Shown: positions 52,217 to 61,024, counted from the stretch's first letter. The stretch: 64,000 bases of DNA from Christiangramia echinicola DSM 19838 (GCF_000423065.1 NZ_AUHG01000018.1:62001-126000); one strand, 5' to 3'. A program made the numbers and translations. Notes: a model not told the origin generated them from the letters alone.

Positions 52217-52534
52217 GTTAACATTTTATTAACTTTTAGTAAAACTAATTAACGAAATTTAACTTTATTATCAAAGTTAAATATTCTTACTATTATCAAC
52301 ATATTATCAACTTTTTCACAGTTATATTTAGAAAAACCTTGCTATTAATGCGAAAGGGAATAATGAGATTTTAGACTTCAGAAAAAACAAATCTTATAAC
52401 TCCTTACTATTACACCCATTCACATTTTAATAATTACTGAAGAAAGCATGATGTCTATCATTTTTTGAAAGTTATATCTCAGCTAATTTTATATCAATTA
52501 GAGCTTGAATAATTACAATTAAGAATTAACGACC
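52217..52534. other. Gene-free stretch (318 nt) between divergent genes
   Basis: Very AT-rich. It holds the promoter/operator of the leftward membrane protein gene (52258-52311) and the upstream region of the rightward two-domain Usp gene. No RNA gene recognised. Confidence 0.5.
52258..52311 (-). promoter_or_regulatory. Promoter overlapping a palindrome and triple TATTATCAA repeat
   Basis: On the minus strand TTG (52299-52297), 17-nt spacer and TAACTTTG (52279-52272) give a full consensus promoter. The -7 box lies inside a 9-bp perfect inverted repeat TTTAACTTT-ATTATC-AAAGTTAAA (52258-52281). TATTATCAA occurs three times: 52266, 52291 and 52302. This looks like an operator region. Confidence 0.55.
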
Positions 52535-53410
52535 ATGAAAAATATATTGATTGCTACAGATTTTTCAAGTGAAGCATATTGTGCATTATTTTATGCCTCA
52601 AGCTTGTTCAAGGGTGGAATAAGTAAATTCTATATCGCGAATTTTTTTGGCGAAAAAATTGAAGCTTCAGTTTATAGTATAGTGAATGAGGCGGAGCTTA
52701 GAAAAAAATCCCTGCTAAAGAAGGATTCTGAATTAGCATGCAAGGAAACCCTGCATCGAATTGTGAGAGATTCAGATTTAAACAGCGATAGATTTGAGAT
52801 CATACCTTCTGAGCAAAAATTATTACCAGGTATTCTGAATCTTATTCAAAATAAAGATATCGACCTACTGGTGATGGGCACTGCCAACCATGCCGGAACT
52901 TTAAAAAGTATTGTGGAAACCAATACAACAAAGATCATAGAACACGCTTTAAATATTCCGGTACTTATCATCCCAAGAGAACTAGATTTTAATCCATTAT
53001 ACCATATCGCTTTTGCAAGTGAACTTATTTATGAATTTAATCCTGAATCGATTAAAACTATAAAAGCCATTGCTGAAAAATCTGGAGCCAGGATTACTGT
53101 GATACACGATGGAAAAGAAACTGAAATGTCCCAGAGACAGTGGAAAAACTATAATAGTTTTAAATCAAATTTCGAAGGTTTGGAAGTTTCGCTGGCTTTT
53201 TCTTCCAATCACATTGAAGTTTCGAAGTCTATAGCAGAATTCGTAAAACATAATAAAGTGGACATGCTTTGTATGGAATATTACAAACATTCCTTTGTAT
53301 CAAATCTCTTTATAGAACCCGTAGTTGAGAAAATTGACCGACACCTGTCTTTCCCTTTTCTCATACTACCAGCTAAATCCAAAGGATCTAAAAATCATGA
53401 AATAAAGTAG
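52535..53410 (+). CDS. Two-domain universal stress protein
   Basis: 291 residues, two Usp domains in tandem. The first ends DIDLLVMGTANHAGTLKSIVETNTTKIIEHALNIPVLIIP, with the usual order but without the full ATP-loop glycines. The second, from about 150, is more diverged. Tandem Usp proteins are frequent in flavobacteria and respond to stress; the precise role is unknown. It stands alone. Confidence 0.87.
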   Translation: MKNILIATDFSSEAYCALFYASSLFKGGISKFYIANFFGEKIEASVYSIVNEAELRKKSLLKKDSELACKETLHRIVRDSDLNSDRFEIIPSEQKLLPGILNLIQNKDIDLLVMGTANHAGTLKSIVETNTTKIIEHALNIPVLIIPRELDFNPLYHIAFASELIYEFNPESIKTIKAIAEKSGARITVIHDGKETEMSQRQWKNYNSFKSNFEGLEVSLAFSSNHIEVSKSIAEFVKHNKVDMLCMEYYKHSFVSNLFIEPVVEKIDRHLSFPFLILPAKSKGSKNHEIK

Positions 53411-53577
53411 TTTTCATTTTCCATAGCTTAAATGTCTAAAAGTGAATTCTAAATAGTAATAATATGCCAGTATTTGGTTTTCAGGGTGATTATTGTTCAT
53501 AGAACAAGTCATTTTGTAATTAAGATTTTCTTAAATAACAAAATGGAACAAAAATTTTATAAGAGATTGGTAATTGA

Positions 53578-54183
53578 ATGAACCAATCTCAAGAAAAATA
53601 CTATATCCTTTTTCCAAAGTGGAGCCTTGATCCAAACCAATGGTCGATGGTGATGGATGGCACTGCAGTTATTTTAACCTTATTAGGATTTATTATAGCA
53701 TTCTGGCTATACAAGGTTCAGCGTGAAGACAAGGCTACAGATGCCCATCGATTTTTTATCGCTTCTTTACCAGAATTAAAGACCTCTATAACCCATGCGA
53801 TCAAAGATCTAAACGAGTTTAAAGAATCACTTGATCTGGATAAAGTTGTAGATCCGGTACTTTCAGTTTCTCTTAACGATAAATTTCTGGAAAAGGTCAA
53901 TCTGGTAGCTTTAAACCGATATTATGCAAAAAACGATAAAGCCAATCTAGAACGATTCAATAAATTACTCGTAGACTCTAATTTTTTCGGTGACTATCGT
54001 GATTATATCACCAATCAGATCAAATATTTTAGGTCGATATATCTGGAAAGAGAAGAAGATCATTCAGGTGATATTTCCCAAATGAAAAACAAAATCAGGG
54101 ATGTTTTAGATAATGATATTTCCAGGTTTGAAGAGATTCTCGAGAATATAGATCTACTATTAGAAGAACCTCCCCAGAAATAA
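53578..54183 (+). CDS. Hypothetical membrane-anchored protein, 201 aa
   Basis: Not recognised. A single N-terminal membrane span lies at about 26-45 (MDGTAVILTLLGFIIAFWLY), followed by a helical, highly charged cytoplasmic or periplasmic part of 155 residues. There is a conserved-looking NRYYAKNDKANLERFNKLL segment. Signal peptide absent. Alone between a Usp gene and the esterase gene. Confidence 0.7.
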   Translation: MNQSQEKYYILFPKWSLDPNQWSMVMDGTAVILTLLGFIIAFWLYKVQREDKATDAHRFFIASLPELKTSITHAIKDLNEFKESLDLDKVVDPVLSVSLNDKFLEKVNLVALNRYYAKNDKANLERFNKLLVDSNFFGDYRDYITNQIKYFRSIYLEREEDHSGDISQMKNKIRDVLDNDISRFEEILENIDLLLEEPPQK

Positions 54184-54315
54184 TTCGCTTCTACGATCTT
54201 AATTTAAAACTCTTTCAGGATCACTCCCGTAAGTTTAAAATTTTGAATTCCAGCTTAACGACATATTTTGTCGTCTTCTCTTGTTTTATTTGTTCTGAAC
54301 ATTTAAATTAACAGA

Positions 54316-54810
54316 ATGAATATTTTATACCTCCACGGACTACAGAGTAAACTTAGTCCTGAAAAAAGAAAAGTATTGGAAAAATACGGAGAGGTTTTCG
54401 CTCCGGATATTGATTACTCCGAAGATCACCTCCGATATGTAGAAATTCTTCAGCAATTTCCTGAGACCGAATTCAATGTCATAATAGGCAGCAGTATGGG
54501 TGCTTTAAATTCCTATATAATTTCAAACTGGATCGGCAGGCCAGCTCTTCTGTTTAATCCTCCATTATCCAAACATCCCTGGAGTGTTATGTATTCTGTA
54601 CCAAAATTTATTAAGGGCAATGCTTCAAAACAATTTGTTTTAGGAGCAAGAGATGAAGTGGTAGATCCACGAGAAACCTTAAACTACATAGCGAATCAGC
54701 TTTCCAACGATGAACTTACTATAAAGATCTATCCCCATATGGGTCACCGGATCCCTCTTGATTTCTTTGAAGCTGAAGTAAAGCAATTCTTCGACAAAAT
54801 CTGTCACTAA
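54316..54810 (+). CDS. YqiA-like alpha/beta-hydrolase
   Basis: 164 residues. Starts MNILYLHGLQSKLSPEK, nucleophile Ser in IIGSSMGALNSYI, Asp in GARDEVVDP and His in HMGHRIPLD, the complete triad of the YqiA/UPF0227 esterases. Cytosolic, acting on an unknown ester. Followed after 10 nt by the WYL gene. Confidence 0.85.
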   Translation: MNILYLHGLQSKLSPEKRKVLEKYGEVFAPDIDYSEDHLRYVEILQQFPETEFNVIIGSSMGALNSYIISNWIGRPALLFNPPLSKHPWSVMYSVPKFIKGNASKQFVLGARDEVVDPRETLNYIANQLSNDELTIKIYPHMGHRIPLDFFEAEVKQFFDKICH

Positions 54811-54820
54811 AAATTATTTT

Positions 54821-55717
54821 ATGTCTGTACGCCAAACTATAAAACGATACACTAAAATCATTTCATTACTCCGGCTGCGTCCAATGAGTTTTAAGGAAAT
54901 TCAGGAAGAAATGGAAAAAGACCCAGATGCCGTTGAGGAAAATCTTACTACTTCAATACGCACTATGCAACGAGACATCAAGGCCATCGCTTCGATATAT
55001 GATATAGAGATTAAAAATGATTTAAAGATCAATAAGTATCATATAGTTGAAGACGTAGAGGATCTTCCTTCAAGAAGGCTTAGAGAGAACTTTGAAATTT
55101 TGAATGCTATTAGAATGTCCAGAGGATTTGGTGACAGCCTGATTTTTGAAGAAAGAAGATCTCTGGGAACAAAACATATGACCGGATTAATTCATGCGAT
55201 TCAAAGTAATTTATATGTTGAGTTTATTTATGAAAAGTTCTGGGATGATTCGATAAAGAAAAGAAAAGTTGCCCCCATTTCTTTAAAGGAATCAAGAAAT
55301 AGATGGTATCTCATTGCCAGGGATGAAAAAGATGGTAAAGTGAAGAATTTTGCCTTAGACAGAATTAAAAATCTGACCATAGAGAAAGATAATTTTGTAC
55401 CTGTACACTATGATGTGGATAAAGAATTCAGTCAGAGCTTTGGAATTATCAACGGTACCGATGAAAAAGCTACTGAAGTCATTTTATCTTTTACTCCGGA
55501 ACAGGGTAGATATATAGAATCGCTACCACTACACCATAGTCAGTCAATAATAGTCAGATCAAAAGAGGAGATTAGGTTCAAATATTTCATCCGCCCAACC
55601 TATGATTTTAGGATGGAGATTCTTTCCTATGGCAGCAAGATAAAAGTAATTAAACCTGAAAGCCTTCAGAAGAAGATTGTAAATGAATTGCAGACTACCC
55701 TGGCTCAGTATGGCTAA
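54821..55717 (+). CDS. WYL-domain transcriptional regulator
   Basis: 298 residues: N-terminal winged helix (KRYTKIISLLRLRPMSFKEI, TSIRTMQRDIKAIASIYDI), WYL core (RNRWYLIARDEKDGKVKNFALDRIKNLTI) and a C-terminal WCX part. WYL regulators often sit in defence regions and sense nucleic acids. It is directly upstream of the convergent cREC/AAA+ pair. Confidence 0.9.
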   Translation: MSVRQTIKRYTKIISLLRLRPMSFKEIQEEMEKDPDAVEENLTTSIRTMQRDIKAIASIYDIEIKNDLKINKYHIVEDVEDLPSRRLRENFEILNAIRMSRGFGDSLIFEERRSLGTKHMTGLIHAIQSNLYVEFIYEKFWDDSIKKRKVAPISLKESRNRWYLIARDEKDGKVKNFALDRIKNLTIEKDNFVPVHYDVDKEFSQSFGIINGTDEKATEVILSFTPEQGRYIESLPLHHSQSIIVRSKEEIRFKYFIRPTYDFRMEILSYGSKIKVIKPESLQKKIVNELQTTLAQYG

Positions 55718-55728
55718 TTGATACTATA

Positions 55729-56070
55729 TTATTCCAAACTTCTTAGAAAATTTCTCAGAAGCCGGTTAATATTCGCTTTTCCAACAGGATTAGCACTCTG
55801 GGAACTCCACAGTGGTGGCGGAACATTATGATCCAGGCAGTAATTAACTAACCATTTAGCACAATCATATCCGCTGGGAGTATCTTCACCAAGATCATGA
55901 TCAAAACAGATTCCTTCTGGTAAACCGTTTGTCAGAATCCAGTCCTTAAACTGAAAATAATTCTTTAACCAAACAACTTCCACCTCTTTGCCAATAGGAC
56001 TGTAAGCTAGCCAGTCCATTCTCCTATCTGCTGGATCACGCATATCATCGAGCCAGATTAGCACCTTCAT
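55729..56070 (-). CDS. Cyclic-phosphate-processing receiver (cREC) domain protein
   Basis: About 113 residues. I choose the ATG at 56070 (MKVLIWLDDMRDPADRR), which overlaps the AAA+ gene by 26 nt; a longer frame adds residues from the wrong part. The fold is the reduced receiver domain called cREC, with Asp pair LDD at 7-9 and ICFDHDLGED near 54-63. By published genomic inference such domains act on or bind cyclic phosphates at RNA ends or cyclic nucleotides. Overlap with the ATPase gene implies coupled translation. Confidence 0.75.
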   Translation of the reverse strand: MKVLIWLDDMRDPADRRMDWLAYSPIGKEVEVVWLKNYFQFKDWILTNGLPEGICFDHDLGEDTPSGYDCAKWLVNYCLDHNVPPPLWSSQSANPVGKANINRLLRNFLRSLE

Positions 56071-57751
56071 CCGGCTTCTTTTGGAATCCAACAATCGTTT
56101 TCTTTTCGGCTTTAAATCCACTTCCAGTATTTCCAAGCTTTTCCTGAGCACAGAATTCCACGATTCCTTTGAAATCAATTTTTTCAGCATTGATAATTTC
56201 ATGCATAAAGATCTTACGGGTTATATTTTCAATTTCTCCTCCTGAAAACTTATACCTGCGAGCTAATTCCAGGTATTGTTCTGAAGCCAGAAAGTCAATT
56301 TTATTTTTCCAGATCTCTTTTCTAGCTTCCTCCCCTGGTAGATTTATCTGAACCTTGAACAGGAAGCGCCTGGCAAACGCAGGATCCAGGTTATCAATAA
56401 GATTCGTTGTAGCAATAAATATCCCCTTAAAATTCTCCAGCTCTTCCAGGAGAATATTCTGAATGGTATTTAGAGTCTGAGCAATGGAAGAGTCTGACAC
56501 ATCCAATCTCTTTGATAGAATAGCATCTGCTTCATTAAACAATAGAATAGGTGTATTCCCGGCAGAGTCGGCCAAACTTTCATATTTGGTAAAAATCTTT
56601 TTAATCAACTTTTCACTATCCCCAAACCACTTGGACTTAGTTTCACTAATATCCACTTTCATCACCTCCCTACCTGTACTTTTAGCGATTTGCAAAACAC
56701 CTTCCGTCTTTCCTGTCCCCGGAGGACCATAAAAGATGCAATTAAAGCCTGATGGAAGCGATTTTTCTTCTAATTGCTTCTGAATTTTTCTAAACCGGTC
56801 ATTTTCTAATGCATTCGAAAGTAACCTTAGATTCTTTTTTTCCTCCGAATTGTAAAAGAGCTGCTTTGCCCGAATTTCCTGATGAACTATAAGATCTCGT
56901 TTGTCATTTTCAGAGATCTTAATCCCTTCATCCTCCAAAAGCTTCAATCCTTTCTTACCTAATCTTAATCTCGAGTCATTGAAGAAATTAGCCTTATCCA
57001 ATTCCAACAAATTAGAACTGATCAGGATATTCTTACCAGAAATAAATTCCTGGGACTTCCGTATTTTCAAGACTGATCTATACTCAAAAATGTTTAACAG
57101 GCGAGACATGCTTATAGCCTCATCCCCAGAGATACTTATCCATAGCATATAAACCAGAATCGCCTGTTCCATACTTGACAGTTTCAAGTTTAGAATCTCC
57201 TTAATAAACTTAAAGTTCGAATATGATTCCAGATAATACCGTATCCGGCCTACACATTCATACTCATTGATTTCTTTATCCTCACTTTGATCTGCGAGAT
57301 CAAAACATTTTTCAAGTACTTCAATAGCCGATTCTACGGTATTATTAGGTTTAGGTATGGGAAATTTGTCTTCAAGAATATACTCCTTAACAATATCAGG
57401 TATTATATAGCTCTCCCTTCTTTTACTGAATTTCCCCGTAGTCATTTTAGCCTCAATTAGAAACTGCCTTTTCAGATTACTAAAAGTCTCAGACTGAGCT
57501 AGGATATCAATTACGTTACATTTTAGATGATTGCCTATGGAGGTATAATCTACCATCTCATCTTCTATAAACTGGGTAAAGATTATAGAAAAAAGGTAGG
57601 CTTCAACTGGAGTTATCCTCAGATTAACTGATAAAAGATGTAGTTCTGATTCAAGTTTATTAAAAATGGAGGCTTCAAACTTTTTTTCTTTAGAGGTGTT
57701 ATAAATGGTAGAAATCGCCTGTAAAGTCTTTTTATTTACTTCTATTTTCAT
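56045..57751 (-). CDS. AAA+ ATPase, FtsH/ClpA-like central-domain type
   Basis: 568 residues. The first 330 are helical, with a winged-helix feel (YTSIGNHLKCNVIDILAQ, LGKKGLKLLEDEGI) and no known name. The AAA+ module follows: Walker A FYGPPGTGKTEG at 341-351, Walker B ILLFNEADAIL with Asn in place of the first Asp (402-412), and the arginine motif NLDPAFARRFLF. The Asn change may slow hydrolysis. Cotranscribed with the cREC gene. An inverted repeat overlaps its start codon. Substrate unknown. Confidence 0.85.
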   Translation of the reverse strand: MKIEVNKKTLQAISTIYNTSKEKKFEASIFNKLESELHLLSVNLRITPVEAYLFSIIFTQFIEDEMVDYTSIGNHLKCNVIDILAQSETFSNLKRQFLIEAKMTTGKFSKRRESYIIPDIVKEYILEDKFPIPKPNNTVESAIEVLEKCFDLADQSEDKEINEYECVGRIRYYLESYSNFKFIKEILNLKLSSMEQAILVYMLWISISGDEAISMSRLLNIFEYRSVLKIRKSQEFISGKNILISSNLLELDKANFFNDSRLRLGKKGLKLLEDEGIKISENDKRDLIVHQEIRAKQLFYNSEEKKNLRLLSNALENDRFRKIQKQLEEKSLPSGFNCIFYGPPGTGKTEGVLQIAKSTGREVMKVDISETKSKWFGDSEKLIKKIFTKYESLADSAGNTPILLFNEADAILSKRLDVSDSSIAQTLNTIQNILLEELENFKGIFIATTNLIDNLDPAFARRFLFKVQINLPGEEARKEIWKNKIDFLASEQYLELARRYKFSGGEIENITRKIFMHEIINAEKIDFKGIVEFCAQEKLGNTGSGFKAEKKTIVGFQKKPDEGANLAR

Positions 57752-57789
57752 TCACTGATTCTTTTCCACAAGATTAATAGCAGTGAATG
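57749..57789 (-). promoter_or_regulatory. Hairpin over the AAA+ gene start codon
   Basis: On the mRNA CATTCACTG pairs with CAGTGAATG over 9 bp, with a 23-nt loop. The last three bases of the 3' arm are the ATG at 57751. A folded hairpin would hide the start. Confidence 0.5.
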
Positions 57790-57958
57790 CCAGATCGTGA
57801 CGCTAAAGACTAAAATTTAATTTCTGACAAAATCTTACGCATTTATTCGAAAACGTTAATCTTCCGATTCTGCACGTTTACTCAACAACATATTTTCGTG
57901 TGGGCAAAAGTTATAAATTGTAAGAAATTTAGCTTGAAGTAATGAGTCAGGTAATTTT

Positions 57959-57970
57959 ACGGTTAACCGT
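57959..57970. promoter_or_regulatory. 12-nt palindrome upstream of the five-gene cluster
   Basis: ACGGTTAACCGT is a perfect palindrome 71 nt before the first cluster gene. It could be an operator, for example for the nearby WYL protein, but no second copy was noticed. Confidence 0.25.
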
Positions 57971-58040
57971 TATCTAAACCGAAGTTTTTAGTTACTTTAG
58001 AAATCTAATTCAGCCCTAAAATCTATTTACTAAACTATTA

Positions 58041-58709
58041 ATGCCAGCCATAACTACTGATTACTCGAACACTTGCGAGGAAATTAAATATTACCATAAA
58101 CAAATCCTGGAGGAAGCCAACCATAATTCAAAAATCAAGGAATTATATAAAGGTTGTCAGATCTTATTCAGCCCTTTACATCCTAAACCTAAATTTCTCT
58201 TAATTGGTTTCAATCCAGGGGGAGGTTATTATAAATGGCATGGAGAAATTGTAGAGCAATTCAAACCAATGCCGGCTCTTGAATATTATCTAAATAAGCA
58301 CACCCTAGGTGAGCAAACCAAAACTCTTTTCAAAAAAGCGGGTAAAAATTATGAACTTGAGCATTCCACAGTAAAGATTAATTTCTATACCTGGGCAACT
58401 GATAATGTATCAGACTTCAATGAACTTATGCGATTATTACCTAAGGAGCTCAGTGCAAACTTATTTCATTATTCAAGGGTTTGGACCAAACAACTGATAG
58501 AAAGTATTCAACCTGAATACATTATTTGCGAAGGATTTAAAGCCTTTGATGAAATTGAGGTTCTATTCTCCGATAAATCGAAAGTAAATCATGAAGAACA
58601 TGTTAGATCATTCATGACTGTAGAGGGAACCAAAATAATTGGATATAAGAGAAACCAAGGTAGTATTATAGGAAAAAGCGAAATAGCCAACTATTTAAAT
58701 AAATTTTAA
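58041..58709 (+). CDS. UDG-superfamily-like protein, 222 aa
   Basis: First gene of a five-gene run. The segment KPKFLLIGFNPGGGYYK (about 49-65) resembles the first motif of uracil-DNA glycosylases (G-x-NPG), and IQPEYIICEGFKAFDEIE recalls the beta strand and helix before their last motif. The usual C-terminal HPS motif is not clear, so activity is uncertain. It is cytosolic and has no signal. The 4-nt gap to the next gene argues for coexpression. Function not established. Confidence 0.65.
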   Translation: MPAITTDYSNTCEEIKYYHKQILEEANHNSKIKELYKGCQILFSPLHPKPKFLLIGFNPGGGYYKWHGEIVEQFKPMPALEYYLNKHTLGEQTKTLFKKAGKNYELEHSTVKINFYTWATDNVSDFNELMRLLPKELSANLFHYSRVWTKQLIESIQPEYIICEGFKAFDEIEVLFSDKSKVNHEEHVRSFMTVEGTKIIGYKRNQGSIIGKSEIANYLNKF

Positions 58710-58713
58710 AATT

Positions 58714-59364
58714 ATGACTTCACTACTAATACCCTGGCCATTAATAGTTTCTGCAGTAAAAGTCATTGCCGGAGTATCAACATTAGGATTAGGCTACTAT
58801 GGTTTAAAAAAATTAGGATTATTCGAAAAAAAGAAAGACATAACAATAGCAGTACTAGGACTAAAAGGTTGTGGAAAAACAACCCTACAAAATTACTTAA
58901 GACAAACTGAGCATGAGGAAAACACTCCAATAAGCGGAATCGATTTAAATGAAATTATTCTTAGTCATGGAAATAAAAAGATAAGACTAAAGAAAGGAAA
59001 AGATGTTTCTGGAGATGACACCGCTATTATGCATCAATATGAAAATGTTATAGATGAATCTGACCATATTATATTTATCACTGATAGCAGCAGACTTATA
59101 ACGGAAGCTAATTATCTTAGGAAGAGCAGGGGGTTATTAAACAAAATAAATAAAAAGATTAAAACATCGGAAGGGGATAAGAAATTAATTCTCATTGGAT
59201 CACATCGGGATTTACTACAAAATAGAGGTCCCAATAAAAAAATAGATGATTCCTGGTTATCTAAACAGTTTTCAGGTTTGAATGATAATATAGCAGTTAC
59301 AGTATTAATAAACTTAACCAATAAGAAAGACCTTTTGGGATTCAAAAAATCACTTTTTAGCTAG
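58714..59364 (+). CDS. Membrane-anchored GTPase-like protein
   Basis: 216 residues. A membrane segment at about 5-29 is followed by a G domain: P-loop GLKGCGKTT (49-57), DxxG as DVSG (97-100), and G4-like GSHRD (162-166) instead of NKxD. The middle part is charged. It looks like an Arf/Ras-sized GTPase fixed to the inner membrane. Second gene of the cluster; the next gene starts 2 nt later. Confidence 0.75.
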   Translation: MTSLLIPWPLIVSAVKVIAGVSTLGLGYYGLKKLGLFEKKKDITIAVLGLKGCGKTTLQNYLRQTEHEENTPISGIDLNEIILSHGNKKIRLKKGKDVSGDDTAIMHQYENVIDESDHIIFITDSSRLITEANYLRKSRGLLNKINKKIKTSEGDKKLILIGSHRDLLQNRGPNKKIDDSWLSKQFSGLNDNIAVTVLINLTNKKDLLGFKKSLFS

Positions 59365-59366
59365 GC

Positions 59367-59837
59367 ATGGAGCAAATAATATGGATACAACATGAAAACC
59401 TAAATGAAAGCTCTTATCTATTCATAAACAACCGAAGAGTAACTAATTTGAATTCAGCTTTGGCAACCGAAGCAATTCATTTATTGATAGAGGAAAAAGG
59501 AATTCTACGAAGAATCGACTTTTCTAATAAGTCTGGAGACTTAAAGAATATTAAATTTTACAAAGATAGATTCTTAATAACTGGAGCTCTTCTTGATAAA
59601 GATGAGAAAAACAGAAAGATGACCTACAACTATTCTTTTATACGAGGTAAATTGGAAGCAGGTAAAATTAAAAATGACTTTTTCGATGTTGTTGAAAATA
59701 AATTAGATAAGAGAGTCGATCATTCGGCAATTTCTGAAGCTATTTCCATTATTCAGAAAAAAAAAAGATCTATTAATTTCAAGTATATTTTAATAATAAT
59801 ATTAATCCTAACAGCCTTAATTTTCGTAATATCATGA
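59367..59837 (+). CDS. Tail-anchored protein of unknown function
   Basis: 156 residues, not recognised. The soluble part (1-135) mixes strands and helices (FINNRRVTNLNSALATEAIH, RFLITGALLDKDEKN). A basic stretch and a C-terminal membrane span (about 138-155, YILIIILILTALIFVIS) form a tail anchor. Being next to a membrane GTPase, it may be its partner. Its end overlaps the next gene by 4 nt (ATGA). Confidence 0.75.
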   Translation: MEQIIWIQHENLNESSYLFINNRRVTNLNSALATEAIHLLIEEKGILRRIDFSNKSGDLKNIKFYKDRFLITGALLDKDEKNRKMTYNYSFIRGKLEAGKIKNDFFDVVENKLDKRVDHSAISEAISIIQKKKRSINFKYILIIILILTALIFVIS

Positions 59838-60577
59838 ATCATGAAGTAATTATATTCGTTAACGAAGACGATGCAGTAGCCTATGAATGGGAAACAAGTA
59901 AATACCAGCTCACGGAAAATAATGTTGAGTTGATTGATATAAATGAAGTTGAGAACCTTAAAAAAAGTGGTATCATTTTCTCTGGAAATGCGAGACCAGG
60001 ATTAAACTCCATTTATATAAAGCATCCTTTTGCTAATCAGGAATATGTAGAATTAGAAAGCTCCCCAGGTGTAATTCAAAGAGAAAAGTTGAACAACTTT
60101 TCTATGATTTGTCGCCTTTTAGGCGCAACGAGAGTAAATACTAATTACACTTCTACGAAATTTATTGATTCTGAAATGGCTGCTAAATTTGGAATTTCCA
60201 TTCCTAAAGGTAGCCTAGATGTTGAGACCAAGAAGAAAAGAGAGGAAGCAAACCAAGAAGATTACGTTCTTAATGACACTTATGGAGAAGGTCAACCTCC
60301 AAAACTAGAACAAGTTTACGATTTCGTGCGAAAAAAAGGGCTAGATATTGACAAAGATATTCAAGCCTTAATCAATAAACGGGATCCCCAGTACGGTTTA
60401 GATAATAGACTGAAAACTCATAATGTTAAACTTGAAGTCTCTAATGAAGTAAATAATCTTTTTGAAGTTGCGGCTAATGTTGGGGCTGTGAAAAGTTTGG
60501 TTTCAATTTCAGGTAATTACCAGCAAAAAATTTCTTCTCAGGAGAAAATAGTCTTAGAAATTGAAGTTGAATTTTAG
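59834..60577 (+). CDS. Hypothetical protein of the five-gene cluster, 247 aa
   Basis: Not recognised. Starts MNHEVIIFVNEDDAVAYEWET. A middle segment (NFSMICRLLGATRVNTNY) is followed by a charged helix region and a C-terminal beta stretch (IVLEIEVEF). No signal or membrane span. It is translationally coupled to the tail-anchored protein by a 4-nt overlap and to the HNH gene by a 9-nt gap. Confidence 0.7.
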   Translation: MNHEVIIFVNEDDAVAYEWETSKYQLTENNVELIDINEVENLKKSGIIFSGNARPGLNSIYIKHPFANQEYVELESSPGVIQREKLNNFSMICRLLGATRVNTNYTSTKFIDSEMAAKFGISIPKGSLDVETKKKREEANQEDYVLNDTYGEGQPPKLEQVYDFVRKKGLDIDKDIQALINKRDPQYGLDNRLKTHNVKLEVSNEVNNLFEVAANVGAVKSLVSISGNYQQKISSQEKIVLEIEVEF

Positions 60578-60586
60578 AATATAGGA

Positions 60587-61024
60587 GTGTTAGAACCAAA
60601 CCGACCGTACCACCGTTACGAAATTGATTTATTATTCACCAAGAGAAAAGCTGAAATGCAAAAAGAGGCATTGGTAAGAGGCAGTGATAGCAGAGCTTTA
60701 TATACCGATTGCTACACCGGAGAAACTTTGCGTGGTGGTGATCGATATGACTACGAACATATCCGATCTTCAGAAGCAGTTTTCATTGAGTATCGCGACC
60801 GATTGACAAACCATGAAATTGCAGAAGTGGTAAACTGCCCTGAGAATGTCGCTGTTACTTTGCGTACAATTAATCAGTCTAAGGGAAAAATGAGGCTGGA
60901 GGATTGGCTGTCTAACCAGGATAACGTCGCTAAACACAAAATTAATCTTCCTCTTGCGAAAAAATCAGCAGCTAATGCAGATAAGGGAATTAAGCAGAAA
61001 GTAAAAGAAATAGTTTCTAGATAG
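60587..61024 (+). CDS. HNH endonuclease-like protein
   Basis: 145 residues from a GTG start at 60587; the next ATG would lose the first 23 residues. The motif DRYDYEHIRSSE (52-63), then N in ENVAVTLRTINQSKGK (86-101), fits the HNH nuclease fold: His58 with Asn87/Asn96. The DCYTGETLRGGD part precedes it as in phage-type HNH. Last gene of the cluster. A DNA-cutting effector is a fair inference. Confidence 0.75.
   Translation: MLEPNRPYHRYEIDLLFTKRKAEMQKEALVRGSDSRALYTDCYTGETLRGGDRYDYEHIRSSEAVFIEYRDRLTNHEIAEVVNCPENVAVTLRTINQSKGKMRLEDWLSNQDNVAKHKINLPLAKKSAANADKGIKQKVKEIVSR

Noticed and set aside
56071-56202. Longer N-terminus for the cREC protein
   Set aside because: These residues come from an alternative frame inside the AAA+ gene; the domain begins at the ATG at 56070.
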